Assembly: GCF_900240335.1 (NCBI RefSeq) | Contig: NZ_LT964979.1 | Span: 744,001-808,000 of the forward strand | Length of the DNA: 64,000 bases | Direction: 5' to 3' | DNA from: Flavimobilis massiliensis | GTDB taxonomy: Bacteria > Actinomycetota > Actinomycetes > Actinomycetales > Cellulomonadaceae | Part shown: one piece after another, positions 24,128-32,858 of the stretch | Layout: each line of letters begins with the position of its first letter | How positions within the stretch are numbered: position 1 is the first letter of the stretch | Position numbers and translations under genes: made by a program | Notes under the pieces: generated by a model | Told to the model about the DNA's origin: nothing | Seen by the model: only the letters and a program-made list of their open reading frames with translations | Database searches by the model: none

Positions 24128-24693
24128 CGTCGCTCCCCCGCGCACGGCTCGTGCTCGGCGCCGCGCTCTCGCTCGTCGTGCTCGTCCTCGGGCTCCTCGT
24201 CCTCGACTGGACCCACGCCCTCGTCCTCGGCGCCCTCCCCCTCCTCCACGTCGTCGTCACGCACCGGCTCACGACGACGGACGAGCCCCTCCTCGCGTCC
24301 GACAGCGTCACGCAGGCCGCCGGACGCCGCGACGAGCTCTCCGCGCTCGTCTGGTCGATGCGCTCACGCTCGGGGCTCGTCCCTCCGCGCACCATGCGGC
24401 GAATCGGCGACCTCGCCGCACAGCTCCTCGCGCTCCACGGCGTCGCGTCCGACGGCGGGTTCCCGCTCGTCGTCGCGCCGGCCGACGTCGCCCGCGCCCG
24501 CACGCTGCTCGGGGCGGGCGCTCCGACACTCCTCGACGCCGACGCACGCACCGAGACGCGTCCACGCGACCTCGACCGCTGCCTCACCGCGCTCGAGGCG
24601 CTCGACCCGACCGGTCGGCGCCTCACCGTCCCCGCGTCAGTCACGACCCGCCGCCCCGCTCAGCACGCACCGCTCCCAGGAGGATCCCGATGA
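24124..24693 (+). CDS. Small membrane protein of the MoxR/DUF58 operon
   Basis: This 189-residue protein has two close N-terminal membrane helices (LVLGAALSLVVLVLGLLVLDW and ALVLGALPLLHVVVTHRL) and a soluble remainder of about 130 residues. It starts at GTG 24124 inside the previous stop (GTGA) and ends over the MoxR start (ATGA), so it is translationally coupled on both sides. I do not recognise a family. The fixed position suggests an adaptor in the MoxR-DUF58 complex. Confidence 0.72.
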   Translation: MTSLPRARLVLGAALSLVVLVLGLLVLDWTHALVLGALPLLHVVVTHRLTTTDEPLLASDSVTQAAGRRDELSALVWSMRSRSGLVPPRTMRRIGDLAAQLLALHGVASDGGFPLVVAPADVARARTLLGAGAPTLLDADARTETRPRDLDRCLTALEALDPTGRRLTVPASVTTRRPAQHAPLPGGSR

Positions 24694-25685
24694 CCCAGCC
24701 CAGCACCACGAGCCCGCTGCCCGTCGCCGAGGTCGCACGGCTCGGCGCAGAGGTCCTCGAGGCCGTCGGCGGCGCGATCGTCGGGATGGGGCCCGCTCTC
24801 CGCCTCGCGCTCGCGACCGTTCTCGCAGGAGGGCATGTCCTGTTCGAGGACGTGCCGGGCCTGGGCAAGACCCTCGCGTCCCGCTCGCTCGCGTCCGCGC
24901 TCGGGCTCGACTTCCGACGCCTCCAGTGCACGCCGGACCTCCTGCCGGCCGACATCACGGGCTCGAACGTCTACGACCCTGCGACACGCGAGTTCGAGTT
25001 CCGGCCTGGTCCCGTCTTCACCGGCCTCTTCCTCGCCGACGAGATCAACCGGACGTCCCCGAAGACGCAGTCGGCGCTCCTCGAGGCGATGGCCGAGCGC
25101 CAGGTGACGGTCGAGGGCGTGTCGTACCCGCTCGCACGCCCATTCCACGTCGTCGCGACGTCCAACCCGGTCGAGTACGAGGGCACGTACCCGCTGCCGG
25201 AGGCTCAGCTTGACCGCTTCATGCTCCGGCTCGCCGTCGGCCACCCCGACGCCGCGGACGAGACCGAGATCATCCGTCGGCGCCTCGCGCGCCGCCGCGA
25301 GGAGGTCACGGTCACGCCGGTCGTCGACCCCGCCACGCTCCTCGCGATGCAGGCCGGCACGGAGGCCGTTGACGTCGCCCACGACGTCGTCGCGTACGCG
25401 GTCGCGCTCGTCGCGGCGACGCGCACGCACCCCGGTGTCGAGATCGGGGCGAGCCCCCGCGGCACGCAGGCACTCGTGCTCGTCGCGCGCGGCCTCGCGG
25501 TGCTCGACGGACGCACGTGGGTGACGCCCGACGACGTCAAGGCCGTCGCCGTCCCCGCGCTCGCGCACCGCCTCACGCTCACGCCGCAGGCCTGGGCGAC
25601 GGACCTGTCCCCCTCGGTCGTCGTCGAGCAGGTGCTCTCCTCCGTGCCGACGCCGTCGTCGGCCGGGCACGACGTCCGGGCCTGA
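24690..25685 (+). CDS. MoxR-family AAA+ ATPase
   Basis: This 331-residue protein has Walker A EDVPGLGKTLASRSLA (about residues 53-68), Walker B LFLADEINRTSPKTQSALLEAM, sensor TSNPVEYEGTYPLPEAQLDRFMLR and the C-terminal lid with GASPRGTQALVLVARGLAVL. MoxR ATPases act as chaperones that mature metalloenzymes or envelope proteins, usually through a VWA or DUF58 partner, which here is the next gene. It starts at ATG 24690, overlapping the previous stop, after an AGGAGG site. Confidence 0.93.
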   Translation: MTQPSTTSPLPVAEVARLGAEVLEAVGGAIVGMGPALRLALATVLAGGHVLFEDVPGLGKTLASRSLASALGLDFRRLQCTPDLLPADITGSNVYDPATREFEFRPGPVFTGLFLADEINRTSPKTQSALLEAMAERQVTVEGVSYPLARPFHVVATSNPVEYEGTYPLPEAQLDRFMLRLAVGHPDAADETEIIRRRLARRREEVTVTPVVDPATLLAMQAGTEAVDVAHDVVAYAVALVAATRTHPGVEIGASPRGTQALVLVARGLAVLDGRTWVTPDDVKAVAVPALAHRLTLTPQAWATDLSPSVVVEQVLSSVPTPSSAGHDVRA

Positions 25686-25687
25686 CC

Positions 25688-26989
25688 GTGACGGTCCGTG
25701 GAGCCCGTCGCGCGACCGGAGCCGTCGCTCGGCTCGGGCCTGGTCTCGTCCTGTGCGTCGCCGGGCTGCTGCTGAGCCGTGCGGACGTCGTGCTCGTCGG
25801 TGCCGCCCTCGCGGGCGGGCTTCTCGTCGCACGACGGGACCTCCTCGACGTCTCCCTCGCTGTGGGGACGCCGACGACACGGGACGACACGGGCGACCGG
25901 CGCCTCGTCGCCCCCGTGACGCTCACGTCGGACGCCCCCGCGACGGTGCTCGTCCGGGTCGCGAGCCCGGGCGCAGACCCGGTCGGCGTGCTCGTCGCCG
26001 TCGACGGGGACCGGACGCTCACCGCGACGCTCCCGCTCGCACGCACCGGGCGGGTTCCCGGATTCGCCGCGCACGGCATCGCCTGGTCCGACGGGCTCGA
26101 CTCCGTCGCGTTGCTCGAGGACGTCGCACCGACGGACGCGATCGTGCTCCCGGTCGCGCGACGGCTCGAGGAGGTGCCGGTCCCGCAACGGCTCCGCGGT
26201 CTCTCGGGCCCGCACGGTTCGCGCCGTCCTGGGTCCGGGGGCGACCTGCGCGACGTGCACCCGTTCGCGCCGGGAGACCGGATGCGCGGCATCGACTGGC
26301 GTGCCACTGCGCGCCGGTCGCCCGAGCTCGACGAGATCTACGTCCGTCGCACTCACGCGACGTCCGAGGCCCACGTCGTCGTCGTGCTCGACTCCCGCGA
26401 TGACATGGCGCAGGACATCGCGGCCTGGACGGGCGTCGGCGAGCCGCGGCCGGACCGCCCGGGCTCGCTCGACCTCGCGCGGTCCGCGGCGGCCTCGCTC
26501 GCGACCGCGTACCTGCGCCGCGGTGACCGCGTGGGGCTCGTCGACCTCGGGCGCAGCAGGGCACAGCTGCGACCCGGTGCGGGCGAGCGGCACCTGCGGC
26601 GGATCCTCCACGCGCTCGCGCTCGCGCGGCCCGACCACGGGAGCGTCGGCCGCACGCGCGCGCCCGCGCTCCAGGCCGGGGCGACCGTCGTGCTGCTGTC
26701 GACGTTCCTCGACGACGACGCGGCCGAGGCCGCGCTCGTGTGGCTCGCGCGGGGTCACGAGGTCTGGGCGGTCGATGTGCTCCCGCCCGTGGGCGGTGTC
26801 CTGCCCGACGGCGCGTCGGGTCTCGCGTGGCGTGTCATGCGCCTCGAGCGCGCGTTGCGTCTCGAACGCCTCGCGGCGGCAGGGATCACGCTCGTCGACT
26901 GGTCTGCGCCCGCACGGGACGTGCCCGGCCCGACCCCGGAGCAGCGGCTCCGCATGATGTCACGCGTCCGTCCCGGAGGTCGGCGATGA
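25688..26989 (+). CDS. DUF58 (VWA-like) protein partnered with MoxR
   Basis: This 433-residue protein has two N-terminal hydrophobic segments (about residues 15-45). The DUF58 signature follows: GSGGDLRDVHPFAPGDRMRG, then IDWRATARRSPELDEIYV. A VWA-like fold contains VVVLDSRDDMAQDI with a partial MIDAS (DSR rather than DxSxS). It follows MoxR by two bases with a GTG start and overlaps the next gene (ATGA). Together with MoxR and DUF4129 it forms the actinobacterial version of the operon, lacking the usual fused transglutaminase. Confidence 0.88.
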   Translation: MTVRGARRATGAVARLGPGLVLCVAGLLLSRADVVLVGAALAGGLLVARRDLLDVSLAVGTPTTRDDTGDRRLVAPVTLTSDAPATVLVRVASPGADPVGVLVAVDGDRTLTATLPLARTGRVPGFAAHGIAWSDGLDSVALLEDVAPTDAIVLPVARRLEEVPVPQRLRGLSGPHGSRRPGSGGDLRDVHPFAPGDRMRGIDWRATARRSPELDEIYVRRTHATSEAHVVVVLDSRDDMAQDIAAWTGVGEPRPDRPGSLDLARSAAASLATAYLRRGDRVGLVDLGRSRAQLRPGAGERHLRRILHALALARPDHGSVGRTRAPALQAGATVVLLSTFLDDDAAEAALVWLARGHEVWAVDVLPPVGGVLPDGASGLAWRVMRLERALRLERLAAAGITLVDWSAPARDVPGPTPEQRLRMMSRVRPGGRR

Positions 26990-27567
26990 TCACCCGCCCC
27001 TCGTGGGTCGCGCGCGCGCGGCACACGCTGTTCGGCCCCGACGGCCCGGGGCGTCCGCCGCGCGTCCGGCTCGAGGGCGTGCGCACCGTGCCGCTGCTCG
27101 TGCTGCGTGTCGTCGCGGTGTTGCTCGTCGCCGGGGCGTACGCCCTTCTGGGTCCGGCGGTCATCACGTGGTTCATCCTCGGCCCCCTGCTCGTGAGCGC
27201 CCTCGTCCCGGGCGGGACGTGGGCCGTGCTCGTCGGGGTGACGATCGTGGGCGGCGCGCTCGCGGCGGGTGACCCGGGGCTGCGTTCGGCTGCGCTCGCA
27301 CTGCTGCTGCCGGCAGCCGTCCACCTGTCGCTCCTCGCGGACGCCGCCTCACGTTCCGACCTCCGGGACGTCGGGGTGGACGTGCGGCTCGTCGGGCGGG
27401 CTCTCCGGTCGACGGTGCTCGTCGGCTGCGTCGTCGTCCCTCTCGTCGCGCTCCTCGCGCTCGTCGACACGGACCTGCCGGGGTGGCTCGGAGTCCTGGG
27501 CGCCATCGGCGTCGTCGGGCTCGGCGCCGTAGCGGTACGGCTCACCAGTTCCAGCCGCGCGCGCTGA
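26986..27567 (+). CDS. Polytopic membrane protein, last gene of the MoxR/DUF58 operon
   Basis: This 193-residue protein has about five to six hydrophobic segments (residues 33-60, 63-85, 85-100, 104-120, 135-155 and 163-185), with a short cytoplasmic N-terminus. It starts inside the DUF58 stop (ATGA) and is the end of the operon. Its 3' end overlaps the convergent gene at 27542-27904 by 26 bases. No family is recognised; a membrane scaffold role is a guess from context. Confidence 0.72.
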   Translation: MITRPSWVARARHTLFGPDGPGRPPRVRLEGVRTVPLLVLRVVAVLLVAGAYALLGPAVITWFILGPLLVSALVPGGTWAVLVGVTIVGGALAAGDPGLRSAALALLLPAAVHLSLLADAASRSDLRDVGVDVRLVGRALRSTVLVGCVVVPLVALLALVDTDLPGWLGVLGAIGVVGLGAVAVRLTSSSRAR

Positions 27568-27904
27568 GCAGGAGTTCGCGGTCGAGGCGGACGGTGTCGG
27601 GCGTCGCCGTCCCCGGGGGCGCGACCTCGCGCGCGGCACCGTCAGCGAGCATGCACGCCTCCGAGAGGAGGGCGTCGTAGGCCTCGAGCGCGACGCGCAA
27701 GTGGTGGGCGCGAGCGAGCATCGTGCGGTCCCCGTCGATCCGGCGCACCTCGGCGGCCAGCCTCGAGAGGCGCATCTGGAGGTCGAGCGCGCGGAAGGGA
27801 TCCGGTTCGGGCCTGGAGTCACGCCGGCGTGCGGTGCTGACGACGAGCGTGATGCTGGCGATGGCGACCACGCACGATGCCAGTGCGATGAGCATGGCCT
27901 GCAC
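27542..27904 (-). CDS. Small membrane-anchored protein of unknown function
   Basis: This 120-residue protein has an N-terminal membrane helix (MLIALASCVVAIASITLVV) followed by a basic, helical cytoplasmic part with RALDLQMRLSRLAAEVRRIDGDR, likely coiled-coil. It is convergent with the MoxR operon, overlapping it by 26 bases, and lies 294 bases from glgP on the other strand. No family is recognised. Its host-like codon use and anchor-plus-coil layout support a real gene. Confidence 0.68.
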   Translation of the reverse strand: MQAMLIALASCVVAIASITLVVSTARRRDSRPEPDPFRALDLQMRLSRLAAEVRRIDGDRTMLARAHHLRVALEAYDALLSEACMLADGAAREVAPPGTATPDTVRLDRELLLSARGWNW

Positions 27905-27982
27905 CCCCTCGTCGTCGAGGCCGTAGGGTCATCGTAGATTCGGGTGGAACCCTCTGGAAGGGCGCACCTCTGTCATCCCATG

Positions 27983-28020
27983 TTTCTGCAACGTTTCTGC
28001 AACATCGCGAGTGCGTTGCA
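27983..28020. promoter_or_regulatory. Candidate operator upstream of glgP: tandem TTTCTGCAAC repeats
   Basis: TTTCTGCAAC occurs at 27983-27992 and 27994-28003, eleven bases apart, followed by the inverted half GTTGCA at 28015-28020. On the minus strand this reads TTGCAGAAACGTTGCAG. It resembles the direct-repeat TTGCAG operators bound by MalR-type LacI-family regulators of maltodextrin genes in Streptomyces. Since glgP degrades alpha-glucans, control by such a regulator fits. The site is about 180 bases before the glgP start. Confidence 0.45.
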
Positions 28021-28198
28021 GCGTCACCTCTCGCGCGGCGGCGCGGTCTCGGCGCAGCGGAACCGCACGTTCTCGCGGCAGGCGCGGCATCCGCACCGCC
28101 GCGGCGGCAGGCCGTGCCCGCGGCAGGGGGCGTGCGCGTTGCAACGCGAGGGCCCAAGGTCATGGCAACTGGAGCCTCCGACGGGTAGCCTGCAACCC

Positions 28199-30667
28199 GT
28201 GACTGAGAACACCGAGAGGTTCATCTCCTCCCCCACGACCGTGGAGTCGTTCAAGAGCGAGTTCTGCCGTCAGCTCCGTTACGAGCAGGGCGTCGACCTA
28301 GTCGACGCCCGCACGGAGGACCTGTACCAGGCACTCGCGCGGACCGTCCGCTCGGCCATGGTCGACGGCTGGATCGCCACGCAGGCCTCGCACCGCGCAG
28401 CCAAGGCGAAGACCGTCGCCTACCTGTCCGCCGAGTTCCTCATGGGACCGCAGCTCGAGAACGCACTCCTGTCCACCGCCCTCACGGAGGTCGCGCGCAC
28501 GGCTCTTGCCGAGCTCGAGCTCGACCTCGACGAGCTCACGGCGTACGAGACCGAGCCCGGGCTCGGCAACGGCGGCCTCGGCCGCCTCGCCGCGTGCTTC
28601 ATCGACTCCCTCGCCGCGAAGTCGATCCCCGCGATCGGCTACGGCATCCGCTACGAGTACGGCATCTTCCGCCAGACGTTCGTCGACGGGCGCCAGGTCG
28701 AGCAGCCCGACCGCTGGCTCGCCAAGGGATCCCCCTGGGAGCTCGCGCAGCCCGAGAACTCGGTCACCGTGAACTTTGGTGGCCACACCGAGCAGTACAC
28801 GGACGAGACCGGCGCCCACCGGACCCGTTGGGTCCCCGCCGAGCAGGTTCTCGCCGTCCCGTACAACTACATGGTCCCCGGCTTCGAGACCCGCAACGTC
28901 AACACGCTGCGACTGTGGTCGGCCAAGGCGACCGACGCCTTCGACCTGCAGATCTTCAACTCGGGCGACTACGAGTCCGCCGTCCGTCGCCAGACGGTCG
29001 CCGAGAACATCTCGAAGGTCCTCTACCCGGAGGACTCGACGCCCCAGGGCAAGGAGCTGCGCCTCAAGCAGCAGTACTTCTTCGTCGCCGCGTCGCTGCG
29101 CGACTACCTCGACACGGTGCTGCGTGACGACGACCTCGCGTCCCTCCCGGAGCGGGTCGTCTTCCAGCTCAACGACACCCACCCGGTCATCGGCGTTCCG
29201 GAGCTCATGCGCATCCTCCTCGACGAGCGCGGTCTCGGCTGGGACGAGGCGTGGGACATCACGCGTCGCACGTTCAACTACACGTGCCACACGCTCCTGC
29301 CCGAGGCGCTCGAGGTCTGGTCGGTCGACCTGCTCGGCCGCCTGCTGCCGCGCCACCTCGAGATCATCTACCGGATCAACGAGGACTTCCTCGGCCTGGT
29401 GCGCGAGACGTACCCGGGCGACGAGCTCCGCGTGCGCCGCATGTCGATCATCCAGGAGCGGCCGGAGCGCGCCGTGCGCATGGCGTTCCTCGCGACGGTC
29501 GGCTCGACGAAGGTCAACGGCGTCGCAGCCTTGCACTCGCAGCTCCTCGCAGACAAGGTGCTCGACGACTTCTCGGCCCTGTGGCCGGAGAAGTTCACGA
29601 ACGTCACGAACGGTGTCACGCCCCGTCGCTTCATGCGCCTGTCGAACCCGGGCCTCGCTGGGCTCCTCGACGAGGCGATCGGCACGGGTTGGACGAACGA
29701 CCTCGCGCAGCTCGCCAAGCTCGAGCCGTTCGCGGACGACGCGTCATTCCGCGCCGAGTTCCGCGCGATCAAGCAGGCCAACAAGGAGCGTTTCGTCGAG
29801 CTGCTCGCGCAGCGTGACGGCATCGAGCTCCCGGCCGACGCTCTCTACGACGTCATGGTCAAGCGCCTGCACGAGTACAAGCGTCAGATGCTCAAGCTGC
29901 TCCACGTCGTCACGCTCTACGACCGCGTCCTCAAGGGCGAGGTCAAGGCGTCCGACCTGCAGCCGCGCGTCGTTGTCTTCGGTGCCAAGGCCGCTCCCGG
30001 CTACAAGATGGCCAAGGAGATCATCCACCTCATCAACCGGGTGGCCGCGGTCGTCAACAACGCCCCCGAGCTCGAGGGTCGTCTGCGGATCGCGTTCCCG
30101 GCGAACTACAACGTCACCCTTGCGGAGCGACTCATCCCGGCGGCCGACCTCTCGGAGCAGATCTCGCTCGCGGGCAAGGAGGCGTCGGGCACGGGCAACA
30201 TGAAGTTCGCGCTCAACGGCGCCCTGACGATCGGGACGGACGACGGCGCCAACGTCGAGATCCGCCAGCTCGTCGGCGACGAGAACTTCTTCCTCTTCGG
30301 CATGGACGAGCCTGCGGTGCAGGCGCTCGAGGACCGGGGCTACAACCCGACGTCGTTCTACGAGGTCGACGCCGGCCTCCGTGGCGCGATCGACCTCATC
30401 TCCTCGGGGCTGTTCTCCGACGGCGACCGCACGGCGTTCGAGTTCGTCATCTCCGACCTGCTCTACAAGGACCGCTTCATGGTGCTTGCGGACTACCGGT
30501 CCTACGTCGACACCCAGGACCGGGTCGAGGTCGCATACCGCGACGAGGACGCGTGGACCCGGTCCGCGATCCTCAACGTCGCACGCACCGGCTTCTTCAC
30601 GTCGGACAGGTCGATCCAGGACTACCTGGACCGCATCTGGCACGCGCCGGCGGCACCGATCGCCTGA
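28199..30667 (+). CDS. glgP: Glycogen/alpha-glucan phosphorylase
   Basis: This 822-residue protein is full length for GT35 phosphorylases. It has FLMGPQLENALL and EPGLGNGGLGRLAACFIDSLA near the N-terminus, NDTHPVIGVPELMRILLDE, KRLHEYKRQ, and the pyridoxal-phosphate lysine motif EASGTGNMKFALNGALTIGTDD. It releases glucose-1-phosphate from glycogen or maltodextrin using phosphate. The GTG at 28199 begins the conserved N-terminus; the open frame upstream is Arg-rich intergenic sequence. It stands alone with a strong terminator after it and MalR-like repeats before it. Confidence 0.96.
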   Translation: MTENTERFISSPTTVESFKSEFCRQLRYEQGVDLVDARTEDLYQALARTVRSAMVDGWIATQASHRAAKAKTVAYLSAEFLMGPQLENALLSTALTEVARTALAELELDLDELTAYETEPGLGNGGLGRLAACFIDSLAAKSIPAIGYGIRYEYGIFRQTFVDGRQVEQPDRWLAKGSPWELAQPENSVTVNFGGHTEQYTDETGAHRTRWVPAEQVLAVPYNYMVPGFETRNVNTLRLWSAKATDAFDLQIFNSGDYESAVRRQTVAENISKVLYPEDSTPQGKELRLKQQYFFVAASLRDYLDTVLRDDDLASLPERVVFQLNDTHPVIGVPELMRILLDERGLGWDEAWDITRRTFNYTCHTLLPEALEVWSVDLLGRLLPRHLEIIYRINEDFLGLVRETYPGDELRVRRMSIIQERPERAVRMAFLATVGSTKVNGVAALHSQLLADKVLDDFSALWPEKFTNVTNGVTPRRFMRLSNPGLAGLLDEAIGTGWTNDLAQLAKLEPFADDASFRAEFRAIKQANKERFVELLAQRDGIELPADALYDVMVKRLHEYKRQMLKLLHVVTLYDRVLKGEVKASDLQPRVVVFGAKAAPGYKMAKEIIHLINRVAAVVNNAPELEGRLRIAFPANYNVTLAERLIPAADLSEQISLAGKEASGTGNMKFALNGALTIGTDDGANVEIRQLVGDENFFLFGMDEPAVQALEDRGYNPTSFYEVDAGLRGAIDLISSGLFSDGDRTAFEFVISDLLYKDRFMVLADYRSYVDTQDRVEVAYRDEDAWTRSAILNVARTGFFTSDRSIQDYLDRIWHAPAAPIA

Positions 30668-30698
30668 CGAAGCCGATCCGCTCGGTCTGCGCAGACCG

Positions 30699-30734
30699 AC
30701 GAGCCCTGCTCTCCTCCGGGAGGGCAGGGCTCGT
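30699..30734 (+). terminator. Rho-independent-type hairpin after glgP
   Basis: The arms ACGAGCCCTGC (30699-30709) and GCAGGGCTCGT (30724-30734) are perfect complements, with a loop that can form a smaller CTCC/GGAG hairpin. It lies about 30 bases after the glgP stop and is followed by a short T/C-rich run. Confidence 0.85.
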
Positions 30735-31110
30735 TCGTTCTCACGTACCGCATCTGCTGCGACTGCGGACCGACGTCGGCGACGGTGACCGACCAGCCTG
30801 TCGCGTGCTTGAGCAGGCGGTGGTGGCGGCTGAGGTGCGTGAGGTTGGCCGCGCACGTCGTCCCGCCGTCCGACGACGCCGTGACGGGGTCGATGTCGCA
30901 GCGTTCCGCGCGCCGTCTGCACCCCGGGAGTCGGCAGGTCTCGTCGCGCAGCCTCACGAAGGCCGTGAGGTCGGCCGGCGCTGCGCATGTCGTGCGCGAC
31001 ATGTCGAGCACGATGCCGTAGGGCATTCCCGGCACCCAGTTCCCCGGCGCCACTCCAAAGACCGAGGCAGGCCCCGGGAATACGCACTCCAGCGATGTGC
31101 GCCCAGTGAC
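30735..31110 (-). pseudogene. Remnant of a DUF222/HNH-endonuclease family gene
   Basis: The minus-strand frame contains a piece resembling the C-terminal HNH module of DUF222-type proteins: FVRLRDETCRLPGCRRRAERCDIDPV, then SDGGTTCAANLTHLSRHHRLLKHATGW, with paired cysteines and the closing HH. The first His of the HNH is not in its usual place (CDIDPV). No start codon or upstream DUF222 domain can be joined to it, and it runs into the glgP terminator. It is best read as a decayed gene tail. These genes are often repeated in actinobacterial genomes. Confidence 0.6.
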
Positions 31111-31147
31111 GCACGCCACTCCATCGCGGGAACACGTCGACACCCCT

Positions 31148-31185
31148 CTTAGTTGAAGGGTAAAGTAGATGCAGATGCATGAACT
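31148..31185 (+). promoter_or_regulatory. Candidate promoter/operator of the LLM-MarR-reductase operon
   Basis: An AT-richer stretch has CTTAGTTGAAGGGTAAAG followed by ATGCAGATGCAT. TAGTTGAAG resembles one half of a MarR-type operator (TAGTTG-N-CAACTA); the second half is imperfect. The region precedes the plus-strand gene at 31222 and could be the autoregulated site of the MarR protein encoded in the operon. Confidence 0.3.
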
Positions 31186-31221
31186 TTCGACAGGCCCGAC
31201 CGGCCGCAGCAGGAGGACACG

Positions 31222-32373
31222 ATGATGCAGTTCGGGATCTTCACCGTCGGCGACGTGACGACCGACCCCACGACCGGCCGTACCCCCACCGAGCACGAAC
31301 GCATCAAGGCGACCGTCACGATCGCGAAGAAGGCCGAGGAGGTCGGGCTCGACGTCTTCGCGACCGGCGAGCACCACAACCCGCCCTTCGCCGCCCCCGC
31401 CAACCCCACCGTCCTCCTCGCCCACGTCGCCGCACAGACCGAGCGGATCATCCTCTCGACCTCGACGACGCTCATCACGACGAACGACCCCGTCCGCCTC
31501 GCCGAGGACTACGCGTACCTCCAGCACCTCGCCGACGGCCGCACGGACCTCATGATGGGCCGCGGCAACACCGGACCCGTCTACCCGTGGTTCGGCAAGG
31601 ACATCCGTCAGGGCGTCGAGCTCGCCGTCGAGAACTACGCCCTCCTCCACGAGCTGTGGCGCAAGGACGTCGTCGACTGGTCCGGACGCTTCCGCACGCC
31701 GCTCCAGGGCTTTACCTCCGTGCCCCGTCCGCTCGACGGCGTGCCGCCGTTCGTCTGGCACGGCTCGATCCGCACCCCCGAGATCGCCGAGCAGGCCGCG
31801 TACTACGGTGACGGCTTCTTCCACAACAACATCTTCTGGCCGATGAGCCACACCAAGCAGATGGTCCAGCTCTACCGCCGACGCTTCGAGCACTACGGGC
31901 ACGGCAAGGCCCACCAGGCGATCGTCGGCCTCGGCGGCCAAGTGTTCATGCGCAAGAACTCCCAGGACGCCAAGCGCGAGTTCCGCCCCTACTTCGACAA
32001 CGCGCCCGTCTACGGTCACGGCCCGTCGATGGAGGACTTCTCGGAGCAGACGCCCCTGACGATCGGCTCGCCGCAGGAGGTCATCGACCGCTACGCGGCG
32101 ATGCGCGACCACGTCGGCGACTACCAGCGCCAGCTCTTCCTCATCGACCACGCCGGCCTCCCCCTCACGACCGTCCTCGAGCAGCTCGACCTCCTCGGCG
32201 AGGAGGTCGTCCCCGTGCTCCGCAAGGAGATGGCGATCGGCCGCCCTGCCGACGTGCCGGACGCACCCACCCACGCGAGCCGCGTTGCCGCCACGGGAGG
32301 CGGCCACGACTCGACCGTCTACGCCGACGCCGACGACGTCACGGGCGCCTCGCCGGCGACCGACGCACGATGA
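31222..32373 (+). CDS. LLM-class flavin-dependent monooxygenase (luciferase-like, CE1758 type)
   Basis: This 383-residue protein has the luciferase-like barrel. Key segments are MMQFGIFTVGDVTTDPTTGRTP, then DVFATGEHHNPPFAAPANPTVLLAHVAAQT, TLITTNDPVRLAEDYAYLQHLADGR and MMGRGNTGPVYPWFGKD. It matches the CE1758-type FMN-dependent group, which is usually encoded beside a partner NAD(P)H:FMN reductase, as here (32855-33475). The substrate is unknown. The ATG at 31222 follows AGGAGGA. Its stop overlaps the MarR start by four bases. The C-terminal tail past residue 350 is low-complexity. Confidence 0.9.
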   Translation: MMQFGIFTVGDVTTDPTTGRTPTEHERIKATVTIAKKAEEVGLDVFATGEHHNPPFAAPANPTVLLAHVAAQTERIILSTSTTLITTNDPVRLAEDYAYLQHLADGRTDLMMGRGNTGPVYPWFGKDIRQGVELAVENYALLHELWRKDVVDWSGRFRTPLQGFTSVPRPLDGVPPFVWHGSIRTPEIAEQAAYYGDGFFHNNIFWPMSHTKQMVQLYRRRFEHYGHGKAHQAIVGLGGQVFMRKNSQDAKREFRPYFDNAPVYGHGPSMEDFSEQTPLTIGSPQEVIDRYAAMRDHVGDYQRQLFLIDHAGLPLTTVLEQLDLLGEEVVPVLRKEMAIGRPADVPDAPTHASRVAATGGGHDSTVYADADDVTGASPATDAR

Positions 32374-32858
32374 TGTCCGCCCACGCCATGGCGCGCGCGA
32401 CGGCCTGGGAATCGCTCTTCCGGGCCCAGGTCGCCGTCGTCCGGCACCTCGCCGCCGACGACGTCTGGGAAGAGCTCACGATGAAGGAGTACGACGTGCT
32501 CTTCACGCTCTCCCGCGGGCCCGCTGACGGACTCCGGCTCAAGGAGCTCAACACCGACGTGCTGCTCTCGCAGCCCTCGCTCTCACGGCTCGTCGACCGA
32601 CTCGTCTCACGCGGACTGGTCGCCCGTCGGGCCGTCGCCGACGACCTCCGCGGCACACGTGTCGTCCTCACCGACGCCGGGCGCGCGCTCCAGCGGCGCG
32701 TCGGGCGCCGGCACGTCGCCTCGATCGACGCAGCGCTCGGAAGTGCGCTCAGCGCCGACGAGCTCACGACGCTCACCGAGCTCACCGACCGCCTCCGCAA
32801 CCATGTCGCGTCCCTGCCCGCGGTTGCCCGCACGACCAGCACGAAGGAACCCTCATGA
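32370..32858 (+). CDS. MarR-family transcriptional regulator
   Basis: This 162-residue protein has the winged-helix MarR core: ELTMKEYDVLFTLSRGPADGLRLKELNTDVLLSQPSLSRLVDRLVSRGLV, then the wing AVADDLRGTRVVLTDAGRALQ. It is sandwiched between the monooxygenase and its reductase with four-base overlaps on both sides, so it probably senses the substrate or redox signal of the pathway and controls the operon. There are no cysteines in the DNA-binding core to suggest an OhrR-type thiol switch. Confidence 0.9.
   Translation: MMSAHAMARATAWESLFRAQVAVVRHLAADDVWEELTMKEYDVLFTLSRGPADGLRLKELNTDVLLSQPSLSRLVDRLVSRGLVARRAVADDLRGTRVVLTDAGRALQRRVGRRHVASIDAALGSALSADELTTLTELTDRLRNHVASLPAVARTTSTKEPS

Noticed and set aside
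30622..32307. Open frame of 561 codons antisense to the LLM monooxygenase
   Set aside because: Only the last part resembles an HNH module; the remainder is a shadow of the plus-strand gene.
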